A stretch of 64,000 nt of DNA from Luteibacter aegosomatissinici (lineage in GTDB: Bacteria > Pseudomonadota > Gammaproteobacteria > Xanthomonadales > Rhodanobacteraceae): the NCBI RefSeq assembly GCF_023078495.1, contig NZ_CP095742.1:124001-188000 (forward strand), written 5' to 3'. The first letter of the stretch is position 1, and every line of letters starts with the position of its first letter. The translations under genes and the position numbers were made by a program. Shown here piece after piece: positions 44,601 to 53,897 of this stretch. The notes under the pieces were generated by a model. It saw only the letters and a program-made list of their open reading frames with translations. It was not told where the DNA came from and made no database searches.

Positions 44601-46232
44601 TCATCGCGCGGGGACGAAGTCACACGCAGTGCGACGGGTTGGCGCGGCAGGTACCTCGCCTGTAAGCAGGAAGTGCGAGGCTGCGCCTTCGATGCAAGGC
44701 GTGTACGAGCCGTTGTACAAGCCATGGAAGTCGCTATGTTTTGCGACTATCAGGTGGGCATTGGGGAAGCGCGCAAGGATCGCTTCGCTGCCTTCCACTG
44801 GGGTGCGGGTATCGTCGTCCGCCTGCAACATCAGGAACGGAGCGGCAAGCTTTACGATATCCATGTCGGGCTTGTCGGCCGTGGAGCCTCCCCAACGCGT
44901 GCAGGTGAGGTAAGGCTTGATGATCATGCCGTTATCGCCCCAGTATGTGACGGCGTACTGGTCGGCACGGGCCCGGATCGCCGGGACCGAACCCCACCAC
45001 GCATCGTCGTTGCACAACGTGGCCAGCCACACCGAATCGCTTGCGGGGCCGAGCATCACACCGTGGAGCAAGGCGTTGCCGACAGGCGCACCACGCATGG
45101 CAGGCGAATACGCCGCGGCGTTTGCACCGGCCAGTTCAAGCGCAGCGGCGAACAGGCCGGCATCCGTATCCGGGTCGTTGGAGAACGTGCGACGCAGCAC
45201 GCTTCGCTCCATCCAATCCCAACCGTGCCAGCCGGCCTCCCTCACCCAGGCATTCATATGCAATGCGGCCGCCAGGTGGAACGGTGTCGCAAGCTGTCTG
45301 CGCCAAACTTGCCGAAGAAACCCTGGCATGGCCCACAGGGACGGCTCGATCGCCTTGCTGTCCATCGAAAGGCCATAGTTGCGCGGTGCCGCTACCACCG
45401 GCTCGAGCACATCGCGTTCGAAAATCCGTTTCTCCGCATCGAGCGTCAGCCGGATCGCCGTCTGGAAGCTCCCTGGAAAATACACCGGCGAATCGAGCAG
45501 CATGCGGCCCATGTGTGCAGGGTAGGTGCCCGCGTACCATGCCCCGACCAGACCCCCGTACGACACACCATAGAAATGGATGCGTTCATCGCCGATGGCA
45601 CGGCGTACGTAATCCATGTCGTGTACGTGCTGCTCGGTGTTTATGTAGCGTGCGCCCGGGGCGCCACGGCACGCTTTCGCGTCGCCCCATGCATCGTCGA
45701 CGAACCGTTGCCAGTTCGCGTCGTCACGGTTTGTAGGGAGGAAGGCGGCGGTGTGCCTGCGCGTGGCCAGGCACTCCAGGCGGGCCCTGGCCGCCAAGCC
45801 GCGTGGGATGACGGCAACGATGTCATAACGCCTGGCCAGCGACGCCTTGTCAGCCTGGAGTGAATCGTTTGGATCGGCCATGGACCACAGTTGGGCCAGT
45901 TTGGGCACGACGGAACCGGGGTGCCCACCGGGACCACCGATGTTGAAGAAGATGCTGCCTTCACGTTGCGCGGGATCCATCGCAGTGACCCGCACCACTT
46001 CGACCGGCAGGGTGGCACCGTTCGGCCGGCGGTGATCAAGGGGCATGTCGATATCCGCGCATTGCAGGCGATCACCGAGAGCAGGCCATGTGCCCGCTTC
46101 CGACGAGGCGGGGCAGGCTTGCCAATGAATTACCGGTGTATCGGCCATGGCAGCGAGCGGCATGACGGCGGCAAACGCCATCGCGACGGCGACGACCGCA
46201 CGGGTGGGGGTGGGGCGGGTGAGAAAACGCAC
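44601..46232 (-). CDS. TAP-like alpha/beta hydrolase, secreted, copy 2
   Basis: 543 residues with a signal peptide (FAAVMPLAAMA). Same architecture as copy 1: NIGGPGGHPGSVVPKLA, GVSYGG (nucleophile), PFLMLQADDDTRTPVEGS (aspartate) and a late HSDFHG histidine. Parallel segments (LGDRLQCADIDMPLDHRRPN against LAERLQCARLRAPLDHYHPE) show the two arose by duplication. Probable exported peptidase or esterase. Confidence 0.85.
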   Translation of the reverse strand: MRFLTRPTPTRAVVAVAMAFAAVMPLAAMADTPVIHWQACPASSEAGTWPALGDRLQCADIDMPLDHRRPNGATLPVEVVRVTAMDPAQREGSIFFNIGGPGGHPGSVVPKLAQLWSMADPNDSLQADKASLARRYDIVAVIPRGLAARARLECLATRRHTAAFLPTNRDDANWQRFVDDAWGDAKACRGAPGARYINTEQHVHDMDYVRRAIGDERIHFYGVSYGGLVGAWYAGTYPAHMGRMLLDSPVYFPGSFQTAIRLTLDAEKRIFERDVLEPVVAAPRNYGLSMDSKAIEPSLWAMPGFLRQVWRRQLATPFHLAAALHMNAWVREAGWHGWDWMERSVLRRTFSNDPDTDAGLFAAALELAGANAAAYSPAMRGAPVGNALLHGVMLGPASDSVWLATLCNDDAWWGSVPAIRARADQYAVTYWGDNGMIIKPYLTCTRWGGSTADKPDMDIVKLAAPFLMLQADDDTRTPVEGSEAILARFPNAHLIVAKHSDFHGLYNGSYTPCIEGAASHFLLTGEVPAAPTRRTACDFVPAR

Positions 46233-46252
46233 GGGGGCATCCTTGCAGGCGA

Positions 46253-46279
46253 GAAGGCCCGCATCCGGTGCGGGCCTTC
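46253..46279. terminator. GC-rich hairpin between bdhA and the TAP-like genes
   Basis: Ten-base perfect stem GAAGGCCCGC / GCGGGCCTTC with a 7-base loop. Neither side has a T run, so it may be only a weak terminator or a barrier for bdhA read-through. Confidence 0.35.
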
Positions 46280-46374
46280 GGAAACGCGCAGGTTAGGTGC
46301 TTATGCCACGGCGCCCAATCAGCGACGGCCCCACGAGTGCGTCGCCGCATGCCACGGCGGCACGTAGTCCTTCG

Positions 46375-47151
46375 CTACTGCATGTGCCAGCCATGGCTGA
46401 CAAGGAGCGACTGTCCGGTCAACGCATTCGAATCGAAACCGGCCAGGAACAGGGCGGTATCGGCGATATCTTCAAGGGTGGTGAATTCGCCATCGACCGT
46501 ATCGCGTAGCATGACGTTGCGCACGACGTCCTCCTCGCTGATCCCCAGCTCCCGCGCCTGCTCCGGTATCTGCTTCTCGACCAGCGGCGTGCGCACGAAG
46601 CCGGGGCAGATGACGTTCGCGCGAATGCCGTCAGGGGCGCCTTCCTTCGCGATGACGCGGGCGAGCCCGAGCAGGCCGTGCTTGGCTGATACGTAAGGTG
46701 CCTTGAACTTCGATGCGACATGGGAATGAGCTGATCCCATCAGGATGATCGCTCCGCCCCGTCCGGCAGCTACCATCTGGCGCATGGCGGCGCGCGAGGT
46801 GAGGAACGCGCCATCCATGTGGATCGCGAGCATGCGTTTCCAGTCCGCGTAGGCCAGGTTTACCAGGGGGGCAATGATCTGGATGCCGGCGTTGCTGACC
46901 AGGATGTCGACGGAGCCAAGCTCGCGTGCCGTCCGCGCAAAGCCCTCTTCGACCTGTGCTTCGTCGGTCACATCCATGGCCAGGCCGATGGCGTTCGGGC
47001 CCATCGCGTCAGCGGCGGCCGCCGCCTTGTCCGCCGCGATGTCGGCGACGGCGACCTTCGCGCCGGCGTTTGCGTAGGCCTCGGCGATCGCCCTGCCGAT
47101 ACCGCTGGCCGCGCCGGTCACCAGGGCGACCTTGCCGTTCAGATCCTGCAT
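46375..47151 (-). CDS. bdhA: 3-hydroxybutyrate dehydrogenase (SDR)
   Basis: 258 residues from ATG 47151; the frame to 47286 overlaps the GH3 gene. SDR motifs: [21 protein letters not shown], the serine in [12 protein letters not shown] and YVSAKHG (Tyr/Lys). The middle and end, [20 protein letters not shown] and [18 protein letters not shown], match the bacterial D-3-hydroxybutyrate dehydrogenase subgroup. It oxidises D-3-hydroxybutyrate to acetoacetate with NAD+. It may follow the GH3 gene on one transcript, with a hairpin between. Confidence 0.85.
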   Translation of the reverse strand: MQDLNGKVALVTGAASGIGRAIAEAYANAGAKVAVADIAADKAAAAADAMGPNAIGLAMDVTDEAQVEEGFARTARELGSVDILVSNAGIQIIAPLVNLAYADWKRMLAIHMDGAFLTSRAAMRQMVAAGRGGAIILMGSAHSHVASKFKAPYVSAKHGLLGLARVIAKEGAPDGIRANVICPGFVRTPLVEKQIPEQARELGISEEDVVRNVMLRDTVDGEFTTLEDIADTALFLAGFDSNALTGQSLLVSHGWHMQ

Positions 47152-47187
47152 GGTGCTGCTCCGCTTGAGGGACAAGCGGCCAGTATG

Positions 47188-47209
47188 CGCCCCGCCGCGT
47201 GGCGGGGCG
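47188..47209 (-). terminator. GC-rich hairpin after the GH3 gene
   Basis: Nine-base stem CGCCCCGCC / GGCGGGGCG with GCGT loop, 17 bases past the GH3 stop; no T run follows, so termination would be incomplete. A smaller stem CCGCTT/AAGCGG lies at 47161-47179. Confidence 0.35.
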
Positions 47210-47225
47210 TTGAAGGCGTGTGCCT

Positions 47226-49403
47226 TCAGGGCTTGCCAAGGACGAACGATGCGGATTCGCCCTGTGTCGACGAACGGGTGATCCATACATCGAACGTGCC
47301 CGGCTCGGCCTCGAACGTGCGGCCGTCGCGATGGGTGAACGCGAGATCACGCCGCTCGAGTTCGAACGACACCTCTTCAGAGGCACCCGGGGCTAGCAGG
47401 ATCTTGCGGAACGCCTTCAGTTCGCGCACCGGGCGCACGCGGCTGGCGACGCGATCGTGGACGTAGAGCTGGACCACTTCTTCGCCGGTCACCGCGCCGC
47501 TGTTGGTCACCGTGGCCGTGACCACGATCGTCTCGTTCCAGCCCACCTGCGCCTTCACGACGGGCGGCGTGTAATCGAACGTGGTGTAGCTCAGGCCGTG
47601 GCCGAACGGATAAAGCGCCTCGAACGTGACCTCGCGGTAGCGGGCCTTGAAGGCCGGCGGCTGGTCGGCCAGTTCGGGGCGACCGGTGCGCGGGTGGTTG
47701 TAGAAATACGGCTCCTGGCCGCTGTCCTGCGGGAAGCTGACAGGCAGGCGGCCCGAGGGGTTGTAGTCGCCGAAGACGACATCGGCGATGGCCGGACCAG
47801 TCTGGCTACCCAGGAACCATGTGACGAGGATGGCGTTCGCCTCGCGCACCGCACCGGTCAATGCAAGTGCGCGGCCGTTCTTGAGCAACACCACGACCGG
47901 TGTGCCCGCCGCCGCGACGGCTTCGGCCAGCGCCTGCTGCGCCGGCGGGACGATGATCTGCGTGCGCGCCTGGGCTTCGCCCGAATACGTTTGTGGTTCG
48001 CCGATGGCCAGCAAGACGACGTCGGCACGTTTCGCGGCGGCAACGGCGGCTTCAATGCCGCCTTCGATCGCGTCTTCGAAGCCGGAACCCGCGACGACTT
48101 CGAGCGACGAGACATCGGCCAGCGCATCGCGCAGGCCGGTTTCGATGTTCACGTGGCGGTTCTTGTCGCCGAACAACGTCCAGCAACCTTCGAGGTTATC
48201 CACATCCGCGCCGAACGGGCCGATGAGTGCGATCTTCTGGCCCGCTTTCTTCAGGGGCAGTGCGCCGTCGTTCTTCAGCATGACGATAGAGCGCCGCGCC
48301 GCATCCCGCGCGAGCTCAGCGTGCGCGGCATCCTTCGATCTATCGGCCTCGACCGCCGCATCAAGCGAGCGATAGGGATTGTCGAAGAGGCCAATGGCAT
48401 CCTTTACCGCAAGGACGCGACGAACGCCCTCGTCAAGGACGGCCATGGGCACATCGCCCTTCTCGACCAGGTCGGGCAAGCTGGCTGCGTAAAAGCCGCT
48501 CTGCATGCTCATATCTACGCCCGCCAGGAATGCCAGGCGCGAAGCATCGCGCTCGTCTTCCGCAAAGCCGTGCGCGATGAGTTCCATGTCGGCGGTGTAA
48601 TCGGAAACGACGAAACCCTTGAACCCCCATTCGCCGCGCAGGATGTCGGTCATCAGCTCGCGGTTGGCCGATGCGGGCACGCCGTTGATATCGTTGAAGG
48701 CGCTCATGATGGTGAGCGCTCCAGCATCGATCGCCGCCTTGAAGGGCGGCAGGTGAATGTCTCGCAGCGTCTGCGGGGCGATGTCCACCTGGTTGTATTC
48801 CATGCCACCCATGACGGCGCCATAAGCGGCGAAATGCTTGGGCGTGGCCAGCAGCGAGTCGTTCGCCTTCAGGTCGTTGCCCTGGAAGCCGCGTACGCGC
48901 GCGGCGGCGAACGCCGAGCCCAGCACGACATCTTCGCCTGCACCCTCGGCGACGCGGCCCCAGCGCTGGTCGCGTGCGATATCCACCGCCGGCGCGAACG
49001 TCCAGTGGATGCCGGCCGCCGTGGCCTCAACGGCCGTAGCGCGGGCCGTGCGTTCGGCCAGGTCTGGCTCAAACGTGGAGGCTTCGCCCAGGGGAATCGG
49101 GAACACGGTGCGCATGCCATGGATGACATCCGAACCAAATATCAGGGGGATGCCAAGACGGCTCTCTTCCACGGCTACACGCTGGGCCTCGCGCCCCTCC
49201 GCCGCGCCCACGCCATTGAACAGCGAACCCACGCGGCCAGCCCGCACCTGCTCAAGCACTTCAGCGGCATCGCGCGCATTGGCTTCCGGGTTGATATCGG
49301 GAGCAAATGGGCGGACGGCATCGGCGAAGATGCCAAGCTGGCCGACCTTCTCCTCGACGGTCATGCGGGCGATGAGGGCTTCGATGCGGGAGCTGGAGGT
49401 CAT
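47226..49403 (-). CDS. bglX: Beta-glucosidase, glycoside hydrolase family 3
   Basis: 725 residues. GH3 N-domain: GRWG-like [14 protein letters not shown], the KHF segment in [10 protein letters not shown], and the nucleophile aspartate in [19 protein letters not shown]3 C-domain ([12 protein letters not shown]) and a fibronectin III-like end ([20 protein letters not shown]) follow, as in BglX. Unlike E. coli BglX it starts [20 protein letters not shown] with no signal peptide, so it may be cytoplasmic and act on imported oligosaccharides. A LacI-like palindrome lies about 100 bases upstream. Confidence 0.93.
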   Translation of the reverse strand: MTSSSRIEALIARMTVEEKVGQLGIFADAVRPFAPDINPEANARDAAEVLEQVRAGRVGSLFNGVGAAEGREAQRVAVEESRLGIPLIFGSDVIHGMRTVFPIPLGEASTFEPDLAERTARATAVEATAAGIHWTFAPAVDIARDQRWGRVAEGAGEDVVLGSAFAAARVRGFQGNDLKANDSLLATPKHFAAYGAVMGGMEYNQVDIAPQTLRDIHLPPFKAAIDAGALTIMSAFNDINGVPASANRELMTDILRGEWGFKGFVVSDYTADMELIAHGFAEDERDASRLAFLAGVDMSMQSGFYAASLPDLVEKGDVPMAVLDEGVRRVLAVKDAIGLFDNPYRSLDAAVEADRSKDAAHAELARDAARRSIVMLKNDGALPLKKAGQKIALIGPFGADVDNLEGCWTLFGDKNRHVNIETGLRDALADVSSLEVVAGSGFEDAIEGGIEAAVAAAKRADVVLLAIGEPQTYSGEAQARTQIIVPPAQQALAEAVAAAGTPVVVLLKNGRALALTGAVREANAILVTWFLGSQTGPAIADVVFGDYNPSGRLPVSFPQDSGQEPYFYNHPRTGRPELADQPPAFKARYREVTFEALYPFGHGLSYTTFDYTPPVVKAQVGWNETIVVTATVTNSGAVTGEEVVQLYVHDRVASRVRPVRELKAFRKILLAPGASEEVSFELERRDLAFTHRDGRTFEAEPGTFDVWITRSSTQGESASFVLGKP

Positions 49404-49496
49404 GGGTTTGCCTTGCGGGGAATGACGGCGGCGTCAGCAGACGCTACGGCGGGCAAGGATACTGGTAACCGGACCCGATGTGGGCACGTAAATGAC

Positions 49497-49509
49497 GTTA
49501 CACGTAAAC
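49497..49509. promoter_or_regulatory. LacI-type operator candidate upstream of the GH3 gene
   Basis: GTTACACGTAAAC, an imperfect dyad (GTTAC and GTAAAC) in an AT-rich patch, resembling LacI-family sites. No LacI gene is in the window. Confidence 0.3.
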
Positions 49510-49609
49510 GATTACGGCCTTGGCGCCCAAAGGCTTCACGGAGGTGAAGACGCCTGCGCCACGTCCCCCGCCGCGATCGCCGCGGGGGGTTCGCGATCGA
49601 AGTGACGGC

Positions 49610-50419
49610 CTACGTTGCGACGTGGCGTACCGCTTCGACCACGGCCGTGAGCATGTCGCAGTCGCCATCGCTGAGCACATCGACCATCAGGGCGGCGATA
49701 GCGGCAGCGGCGAAGCTCTTGCGCACCGCGCCTATGGCTGCCCCCATCGTGCCGAGTTTGCGGCCAAACAGGCGTCCGGCGCGTTCAAGGAACGAAAGCT
49801 TACCGGCGATACGGTGCACTTCGAGGGCGACCTGCGGCGAGATGCCATCGGCTTCTTCGCGGATCAGTTCGGAGAGGACATCCATGCGGCCGACGTAATA
49901 CCGGCCAATACCCGTGGTGAACATGACCCAGTCGCGTGCCTGAGCTTGCGGCAACGTCATGATCTCACTGGGATCTTCTTCGAAATCGATAAAGCCCACG
50001 CCACGGTCGCCCACGGTGATGTTGCGTGCGAACGCCTGGCCAAGATATCCGCCGTGCCGATGCAGCTCGCCGATGGCGTGCGCGGTCTGCCGCACCAGGA
50101 TATCGGCGTCGTTCGCGCTTTCCAGGCGTTTCAGCCGGTGTGCCAGGGTAGGGCCCATGTCACTGAGGATGAGGCTGCGCGGGCCTTCGCCAAGAATGCG
50201 CGGGACCGGCGCGCCGCAGGCGCGAAGGGCTTCGATTCGTCGTGATTCGACGCGCTTGGCATCTTCGCCGGCGTGACGTGGCGGGGAGCGGAGCGCATCG
50301 AGCTCCAGGCGCGCCGCAAGGCTGTTCCAGAGCCGGACAAGGGCAGGGCGCAGCCAGCCATCCGCTTCGTATCGTTTGAGCCAGGCGGTGCGGCCGCCCA
50401 GGGAAAACCGTTGGACCAT
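49610..50419 (-). CDS. Kinase-fold protein (lipopolysaccharide kinase/RIO-like)
   Basis: 269 residues from ATG 50419, which has GGAGT at a good distance; the frame reaches 50491. The protein-kinase-like fold is suggested by an early lysine (TAWLKRY), a glutamate helix (ESRRIEALRACGAPVPRIL), ILSDMG, a catalytic-loop-like HRHGGYLGQAFARNI and GFIDFEEDP, where the metal-binding DFE stands in for DFG. Related to InaA/Kdo kinase-like proteins; phosphate acceptor unknown. It lies alone, divergent from the ABC transporter operon. Confidence 0.6.
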   Translation of the reverse strand: MVQRFSLGGRTAWLKRYEADGWLRPALVRLWNSLAARLELDALRSPPRHAGEDAKRVESRRIEALRACGAPVPRILGEGPRSLILSDMGPTLAHRLKRLESANDADILVRQTAHAIGELHRHGGYLGQAFARNITVGDRGVGFIDFEEDPSEIMTLPQAQARDWVMFTTGIGRYYVGRMDVLSELIREEADGISPQVALEVHRIAGKLSFLERAGRLFGRKLGTMGAAIGAVRKSFAAAAIAALMVDVLSDGDCDMLTAVVEAVRHVAT

Positions 50420-50741
50420 GAGTGAAACTCCATGCGTGCCGGATTTCCCCGCGCCCCCGCGCTGTGGTCTGCCCGTCACGCCACGAGACATGTGGCGGCT
50501 ATGCCGCTCTCCCCCCGTAAGCTAATTGTAAGCTTTGCAGTACAGCAATTCGACCCATCCGTCGGTATGGGCTTTGCCTGCCGTAAGGAAACCGTTAAGG
50601 AAGAGCCCGTCTCCGGCATCTACTGCGCCGAATCGGCAAGAGTGCGAATTACGCCTTCGCGCACTCTTGGCGCGGCCGCGACAGATTCTATGGTGGAGGT
50701 TCCGCCGCCTACCCAGCGGCCGCGCTCCAGCGAGGTCGTGC
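50420..50741. promoter_or_regulatory. Intergenic region with 10-base inverted repeat upstream of the ABC exporter operon
   Basis: No gene is seen on either strand. It contains CAAGAGTGCG (50637-50646) and CGCACTCTTG (50660-50669), a perfect dyad with a 13-base spacer, about 75 bases before the ABC ATPase start. No T run follows, so an operator is as likely as a hairpin. The GTCCG-N4-CGGAC boxes found before the peptide gene are not present here. Confidence 0.45.
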
Positions 50742-51506
50742 ATGCGTCCGCCTAACGCTCCCCCGGTGATCGAGATGCGCGGTGTGGGCAAGGTGTTCCT
50801 GGCCGGCGCCATCGAGAATCACGTGCTCACCGATATCCATCTCGCGGTCGCCCGTGGCGAATTCGTGGCGATTGCCGGCCCGTCGGGGTGCGGGAAAACC
50901 ACCTTGCTGTCGCTCATGGGCCTGCTGGATCAGCCAACCCGGGGCGAGATGCAATTCCTTGCCCAGCCCACGGCTGGGCTCGGACGCCGGCAGCGCGCCT
51001 TCCTGCGTAACGCGCACGTGGGCTTCGTCTTCCAGGCGTTCAACCTCATCGCCGACATGACGGTGGCGGAAAACGTGGCGTTGCCGCTGACGTTTCGCCC
51101 GGGGATAGGGCGCCGCGAGCGCCTGGAGCGCGCCGCTCACGCGTTGGCGAGCGTCGGCATGGCGCATCGCATGGGGCATTACCCAGGGCAGCTCTCGGGC
51201 GGCCAACAGCAGCGCGTCGCGGTGGCGCGAGCCGTGGTGGGCGAGCCCGCGATCCTCCTGGCCGATGAACCGACGGGCAACCTCGACTTGCGCAATGGCG
51301 AAAATGTCATGGCCTTGCTCGGTCGGCTGCACGCGGCCGGTACCACGATTTGCATGGTTACCCATGACGATCGATTCAGCGCCGCCGCCGACCGGACCGT
51401 ACGCCTGCTCGATGGCCGCGTGGTGGATGAGGCGACGTTCCACCAACGGCAGCACGAAGCGGAGTGCGGTCTGGATGAGCGGCGCACGATGGAAATTTTC
51501 CCATGA
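50742..51506 (+). CDS. ABC transporter ATP-binding protein (MacB/LolD type)
   Basis: 254 residues from ATG 50742; the longer open frame to 50535 is intergenic. Walker A GPSGCGKTT, Q-loop VFQAFN, signature LSGGQQQR, Walker B ILLADEPTGNLD and switch histidine MVTHD are all intact. The order and length fit the MacB/LolD subgroup, which powers mechanotransmission permeases rather than classical channels. The stop overlaps the permease start (ATGA). First gene of the set leading to the lanthipeptide genes, so probably export or self-protection. Confidence 0.92.
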   Translation: MRPPNAPPVIEMRGVGKVFLAGAIENHVLTDIHLAVARGEFVAIAGPSGCGKTTLLSLMGLLDQPTRGEMQFLAQPTAGLGRRQRAFLRNAHVGFVFQAFNLIADMTVAENVALPLTFRPGIGRRERLERAAHALASVGMAHRMGHYPGQLSGGQQQRVAVARAVVGEPAILLADEPTGNLDLRNGENVMALLGRLHAAGTTICMVTHDDRFSAAADRTVRLLDGRVVDEATFHQRQHEAECGLDERRTMEIFP

Positions 51507-53887
51507 ATGAGCGCACGGCCAGCGTGTTGCGCGCCTGCAGGCGGCTGTTCCAGCGGCCAGGCCATGTTGTGCTGGGCGCCACCACGCTGGCCCTCGCCGT
51601 GGCCACGTTCTTTGCCACGTTTACCCTGATCGATGCATTGCTACTGACGCCGCCGGCTTTCGGCCACCACGCCGACGTGGTTCTTTACGGTGAGGTTGTC
51701 CGCCCGGCATCGCCCCGTAGCTTGTCCATGTCCCTGTACGACGCTACGGGTTCCCCGCAAGGCGTTCTCTCCCGTGGCCTGGCACGTAGCATCGAGCGCG
51801 CGAGCGTTCGCAGTGGCCCGCATGCAGGGTTGCTCACCGTCCAGCGGGTGGATCCGGGCTTCCTGCCGACCCTTGGCGTGACTCCTTCGGCTGGGACGCT
51901 GGCGCTGGAAGCAGGAGGCCGCGACGGCGTCGCACTGTCATGGCGGCTCTGGAGGGCATGGTTCGGTGGCGAGCCGAACCTGACCGGTCGCACGGTTGTC
52001 GTCGATGGGCGCACGCTTCCCATCGTAGGAGTTCTGCCACCGGCGTACCGCTTGTTCGACGAAGTGGACCTGTTGCTTCCGTTGCGGCTCGTCCCGGGCG
52101 CGTCGGCAAGCGTACCGAACTACCTGGCCCTCGCGCGGCTTGCGCCGGATGTGTCCCCGGACGGCCTTGTCGCGCATTTGCGAAGCGCCGCACCGCCTCA
52201 CGGTGGCGGCGCGAACAGGGGTCGCTTCGGTGCCACCTACATCAACGATGCCCTCACTCAGGTGAGTGCGCCTGGCCTGTGGTTCTTCCTCGCCTGTGCC
52301 GTGCTCGTGCTCGCCACGGCGGCCGGTAATCTTGCCAATCTCATGCTCGCCCGTGCGCTCGCGCGCAGCCGTGAAACCGCGCTGCGCAGGGCACTGGGGG
52401 CGGGCTCATGGGGAACGTGGGCCCCGGCGGTCATTGAGGCCGGAGTGATCGGCGCCGTGGGCCTGGGGGCGGGTATGGTGCTGGGCTACATGCTCGTCCG
52501 GTCGGGCGAGAGCTACATTCCCGATGGCTGGCGCGTCAATGCGGGGGAACTCCCCATAGGCTGGCGCGTGTATGTCGCAACGGGGATCGCCGCACTCGCC
52601 ACTACGGCGCTTGCCGCGATCGGGGGCACGCTGCACGAACATGGCGATGCCCTGCTGAGGACGCGAGGCGCGGGAGGCTACCCATACAACGAACGGGTGA
52701 CGGCGCGTGCCATCAGGGTGGCGATGGTGCAGATGCAACTGGCCCTTGCCACGGTGCTTCTGTCCTTGTGCGTCGTACGCGCCATGCAGGTCTTGCGCCT
52801 GGAGGATGTGGCACCGGGCTTCGATGCGACAGGCGCCGCGGCCGCGCGATTCCGCCTGGATTCCACTCATTTCGACGCGGTGACGCTGGTAGCGCAGGCG
52901 GCGTGGGCGATCGCCCGGCAGACGACTGAGTTGCCGGGCGTGGCCAGCGCGGGTGTGACGACCCAGCTCCCGACAGGAACCAGCTTCAACGTGGCGTTCG
53001 CCGGCACCGATGGCAAGCCGATGGAAACGCAGTTCGCCCTGGCGACGCCCGGTGCGCGTGCTGCGCAGGGGCTGCATTTGCTGGCTGGGCGCGACATCAC
53101 CAGCAGCGATTCGGCGGATGCACCCGCGGTCGCCGTAGTCAATCGCGCATTCCTCGCCGCGATGCCAGGCGCAGGCCTCGGTACAACGATCCGCAAGGTT
53201 TCCCGCAGCCTGGGAAACCGTGAACTACGCATCGTGGGCGTCGTGGCAGATACACGTGATGCTGGCCCCGCCGACGCACCGCGCCCCTGGGTCACTGTGC
53301 CGTTCGCACAGCTTCCGGGTGCGGAGTTTGCCGCCTATCGCAGCTTGCTGTCGTATTACGTCGTGGTGCGTGGAACCAGCGACGCCGCCGCGGCGAGCAT
53401 GGACCTTAATCCCGCGGTGCGGGCCGTTGCTCCCTGGCTGGTGCTTGAGCGCCCGCAATCGCTCGCGCGGGCCTGGCACGATTCGCGTGCCGGGATGGAG
53501 CGCGACACGTGGCTCGCGACGCTGTTTGCCAGCCTCGGCTTATGCCTCAGCCTGGTCGGCTTGTATTCGGCGCAACGTGTCGAGGTGGCTTCACGGCACA
53601 GGGATCTTGCCTTGTGCGCCGCGCTGGGAGCGACGCCGTCGGATTTGCTGGGTATGTGCTTTGCACGCGGTGTCGCGCGCGGAGCACAGGGTATTGGCCT
53701 GGGGCTTGCGGCGGCGTTCGCCTGGAGCCGATGGCCGCCTGCCGCGCTCGCCCCCGATGCGCATTTTGATATGGCCGCTGCGCTGGTCGTCGCCGTGGCG
53801 ATGTTGTTCATGGCGTCGGCCGTCGCCCTGTCACCTGCCTGGCGATCGGCGGCCACCGCGCCGTTGTACGTGATGCGAGACCACTGA
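51503..53887 (+). CDS. ABC permease with duplicated MacB/FtsX halves
   Basis: 794 residues. Two halves each have a membrane anchor, a periplasmic MacB core domain and an FtsX domain: anchor at about 20-45, periplasmic segment (GRTVVVDGRTLPIVGVLPPA), membrane segments near 260-400 with ALARSRETALRRALGAG, then a second set ending DLALCAALGATPSDLLG. About eight membrane segments in all. The duplicated form needs no second permease. With the ATPase it should extrude a peptide or drug, most simply the lanthipeptide or an envelope-active compound (inference). Confidence 0.87.
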   Translation: MNERTASVLRACRRLFQRPGHVVLGATTLALAVATFFATFTLIDALLLTPPAFGHHADVVLYGEVVRPASPRSLSMSLYDATGSPQGVLSRGLARSIERASVRSGPHAGLLTVQRVDPGFLPTLGVTPSAGTLALEAGGRDGVALSWRLWRAWFGGEPNLTGRTVVVDGRTLPIVGVLPPAYRLFDEVDLLLPLRLVPGASASVPNYLALARLAPDVSPDGLVAHLRSAAPPHGGGANRGRFGATYINDALTQVSAPGLWFFLACAVLVLATAAGNLANLMLARALARSRETALRRALGAGSWGTWAPAVIEAGVIGAVGLGAGMVLGYMLVRSGESYIPDGWRVNAGELPIGWRVYVATGIAALATTALAAIGGTLHEHGDALLRTRGAGGYPYNERVTARAIRVAMVQMQLALATVLLSLCVVRAMQVLRLEDVAPGFDATGAAAARFRLDSTHFDAVTLVAQAAWAIARQTTELPGVASAGVTTQLPTGTSFNVAFAGTDGKPMETQFALATPGARAAQGLHLLAGRDITSSDSADAPAVAVVNRAFLAAMPGAGLGTTIRKVSRSLGNRELRIVGVVADTRDAGPADAPRPWVTVPFAQLPGAEFAAYRSLLSYYVVVRGTSDAAAASMDLNPAVRAVAPWLVLERPQSLARAWHDSRAGMERDTWLATLFASLGLCLSLVGLYSAQRVEVASRHRDLALCAALGATPSDLLGMCFARGVARGAQGIGLGLAAAFAWSRWPPAALAPDAHFDMAAALVVAVAMLFMASAVALSPAWRSAATAPLYVMRDH

Positions 53888-53897
53888 GGTACATCCC

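Noticed and set aside
42810-46232. Leader peptidases for the lanthipeptide
   Set aside because: They are over 10 kb away, lie on the other strand and belong to another transcript; nothing links them to the cluster.
47457-49547. A 696-residue open frame on the plus strand
   Set aside because: Antisense shadow of the GH3 gene, which has full catalytic motifs; the shadow has none.
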